From Bacillota bacterium (GTDB lineage: Bacteria > Bacillota > Clostridia > Oscillospirales > Oscillospiraceae): DNA of 7,533 bases. This document shows positions 6,867 to 7,533 of the stretch, one piece after another. The stretch spans positions 1 to 7,533 of the forward strand of contig JAEWML010000239.1 of NCBI GenBank assembly GCA_023393155.1. The letters run 5' to 3'. The notes under the pieces are model-generated. The model was given only the letters and a program-made list of their open reading frames with translations. It had not been told where the DNA came from and searched no databases. A program made the position numbers and the translations under genes. Position 1 is the first letter of the stretch. Every line of letters begins with the position of its first letter.

Positions 6867-7533
6867 TCACTCCGAAAGAACGGCCCGCCGTGCGTCGGCG
6901 TCCGCTTTCAGAATATCCGAAAGAGTGGGATGATATACCACCGGGACGGCCTCCCGCGCTTTTTTCACCAGCCGGGAAATGTCGTTAAAACCGATTTTCT
7001 CCTGCAAAAACAGGCTTACCGCCGCTTCGTTGGCTCCGTTCAAAACGGCGCAGGCGGTGCCCCCGTCCTCGGCGGCGGCCTCCGCCAGAGCAAAGCAGGG
7101 AAACGCCTTCCGGTCCGGCGGGGCAAAGGTCAGGGGCGGACAGGTCAAAAGGTCCAGCGGCTCCGCCGGATTTTCCCCCCGCCGAGGATAGGTAAACGCA
7201 TACCGTATGGGAAGGCGCATATCCGCCGTCCCAAGCTGGGCCAGCACCGCCCCGTCCCGATACTCCACCAGAGAGTGAACGATGCTCTGCCGGTGAATCA
7301 GCACGTCCACCTGAGAAAGCGGCAGACGGTAAAGGCGCATGGCCTCGATGACCTCCAGCCCCTTGTTCATCAGCGTTGCGCAGTCCACCGTGATTTTCGG
7401 CCCCATCTTCCAGTTGGGATGGCGCAGCGCATCCTGCTTTGTCATGCCCTCAAGCTCCGCAAAGCTTCTCCCGTAAAACGGGCCGCCGGAGCAGGTCAAA
7501 AGCAGGCGCTTCACCTCCCGCCGGTCCTCACAG
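6867..7533 (-). CDS. dxr: 1-deoxy-D-xylulose 5-phosphate reductoisomerase, 3' part (Dxr/IspC)
   Basis: Dxr catalyses the first committed MEP-pathway step, rearranging and reducing DXP to MEP with NADPH and a divalent metal. About 222 C-terminal residues are present and the frame stays open to the window edge, so the start and the NADPH-binding Rossmann domain lie outside. A GTG at 7514 (product starting VKRLLLT) is internal: the preceding in-frame residues CEDRRE fit the family's (E)DRREVKRLLLT stretch. Visible hallmarks are SGGPF of the flexible catalytic loop, HPNWKMGPKITVDCATLMNK with the metal-ligand glutamate just after in KGLEVIEA, IHRQSIVHSLVEY, and AQLGTADMRLPI. The C-terminal four-helix domain includes LNGANEAAV and ends RAVLSE. 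Compared with the usual length of about 380-400 residues, roughly 45 percent is missing. The gap to rseP is 61 bases. No sign of disruption is seen. Confidence 0.95.
   Translation of the reverse strand, partial: CEDRREVKRLLLTCSGGPFYGRSFAELEGMTKQDALRHPNWKMGPKITVDCATLMNKGLEVIEAMRLYRLPLSQVDVLIHRQSIVHSLVEYRDGAVLAQLGTADMRLPIRYAFTYPRRGENPAEPLDLLTCPPLTFAPPDRKAFPCFALAEAAAEDGGTACAVLNGANEAAVSLFLQEKIGFNDISRLVKKAREAVPVVYHPTLSDILKADADARRAVLSE

Noticed and set aside
6867..7514. dxr starting at GTG 7514 as a complete short gene
   Set aside because: The frame continues upstream to the window edge with family-like residues (CEDRRE), and the NADPH-binding domain would be missing; it is a partial gene.
1..7533. 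Search for CRISPR arrays, tRNA or rRNA genes, riboswitches, defence systems or toxin-antitoxin pairs
   Set aside because: No regularly spaced repeats, clover-leaf-like segments, rRNA-like sequence or recognisable defence domains were seen by eye; the core is ordinary housekeeping DNA.

Overview
The window looks like a chromosomal segment from a high-GC member of the Bacillota, most likely class Clostridia and plausibly Oscillospiraceae. The evidence is a Gram-positive-type replicase PolC, the gene order dxr-rseP-ispG-polC (familiar from clostridial genomes), and strongly G/C-biased codon use. The genus cannot be fixed from the sequence alone.

From about position 606 to the right edge the minus strand carries one co-directional gene cluster, read right to left. 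It holds the 3' part of dxr (6867-7533, cut by the window edge), rseP (5735-6805), ispG (4683-5720) and polC (606-4619). Gaps are 61, 14 and 63 bases, and no convincing terminator lies between genes, so one transcript is likely. Dxr and IspG are steps of the MEP pathway, which makes IPP and DMAPP for undecaprenyl phosphate and quinones. RseP is a membrane site-2 protease, and PolC is the replicative DNA polymerase with built-in proofreading. All four look intact as far as the window shows.

The left 600 bases are different. Positions 1-350 are AT-richer and hold two small minus-strand reading frames of unknown origin: a 3' fragment of a possible membrane protein, and a 21-codon basic peptide behind a good Shine-Dalgarno sequence. 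At about 340-357 this joins a plus-strand relic of the C-terminal (DUF4368-type) tail of a large serine recombinase, which ends at 524, tail to tail with polC. Two hairpins between and beside the convergent ends could act as terminators. An 11-base direct repeat (tccttattgac) at 20-30 and 559-569 brackets this foreign-looking block. The best reading is a decayed mobile-element scar immediately downstream of polC, where many related genomes continue with rimP and nusA.

Nothing here demonstrates a new biological system. The core cluster is ordinary, and the items worth a second look are the chimeric left end, its tiny peptide gene, the repeat and the terminators.
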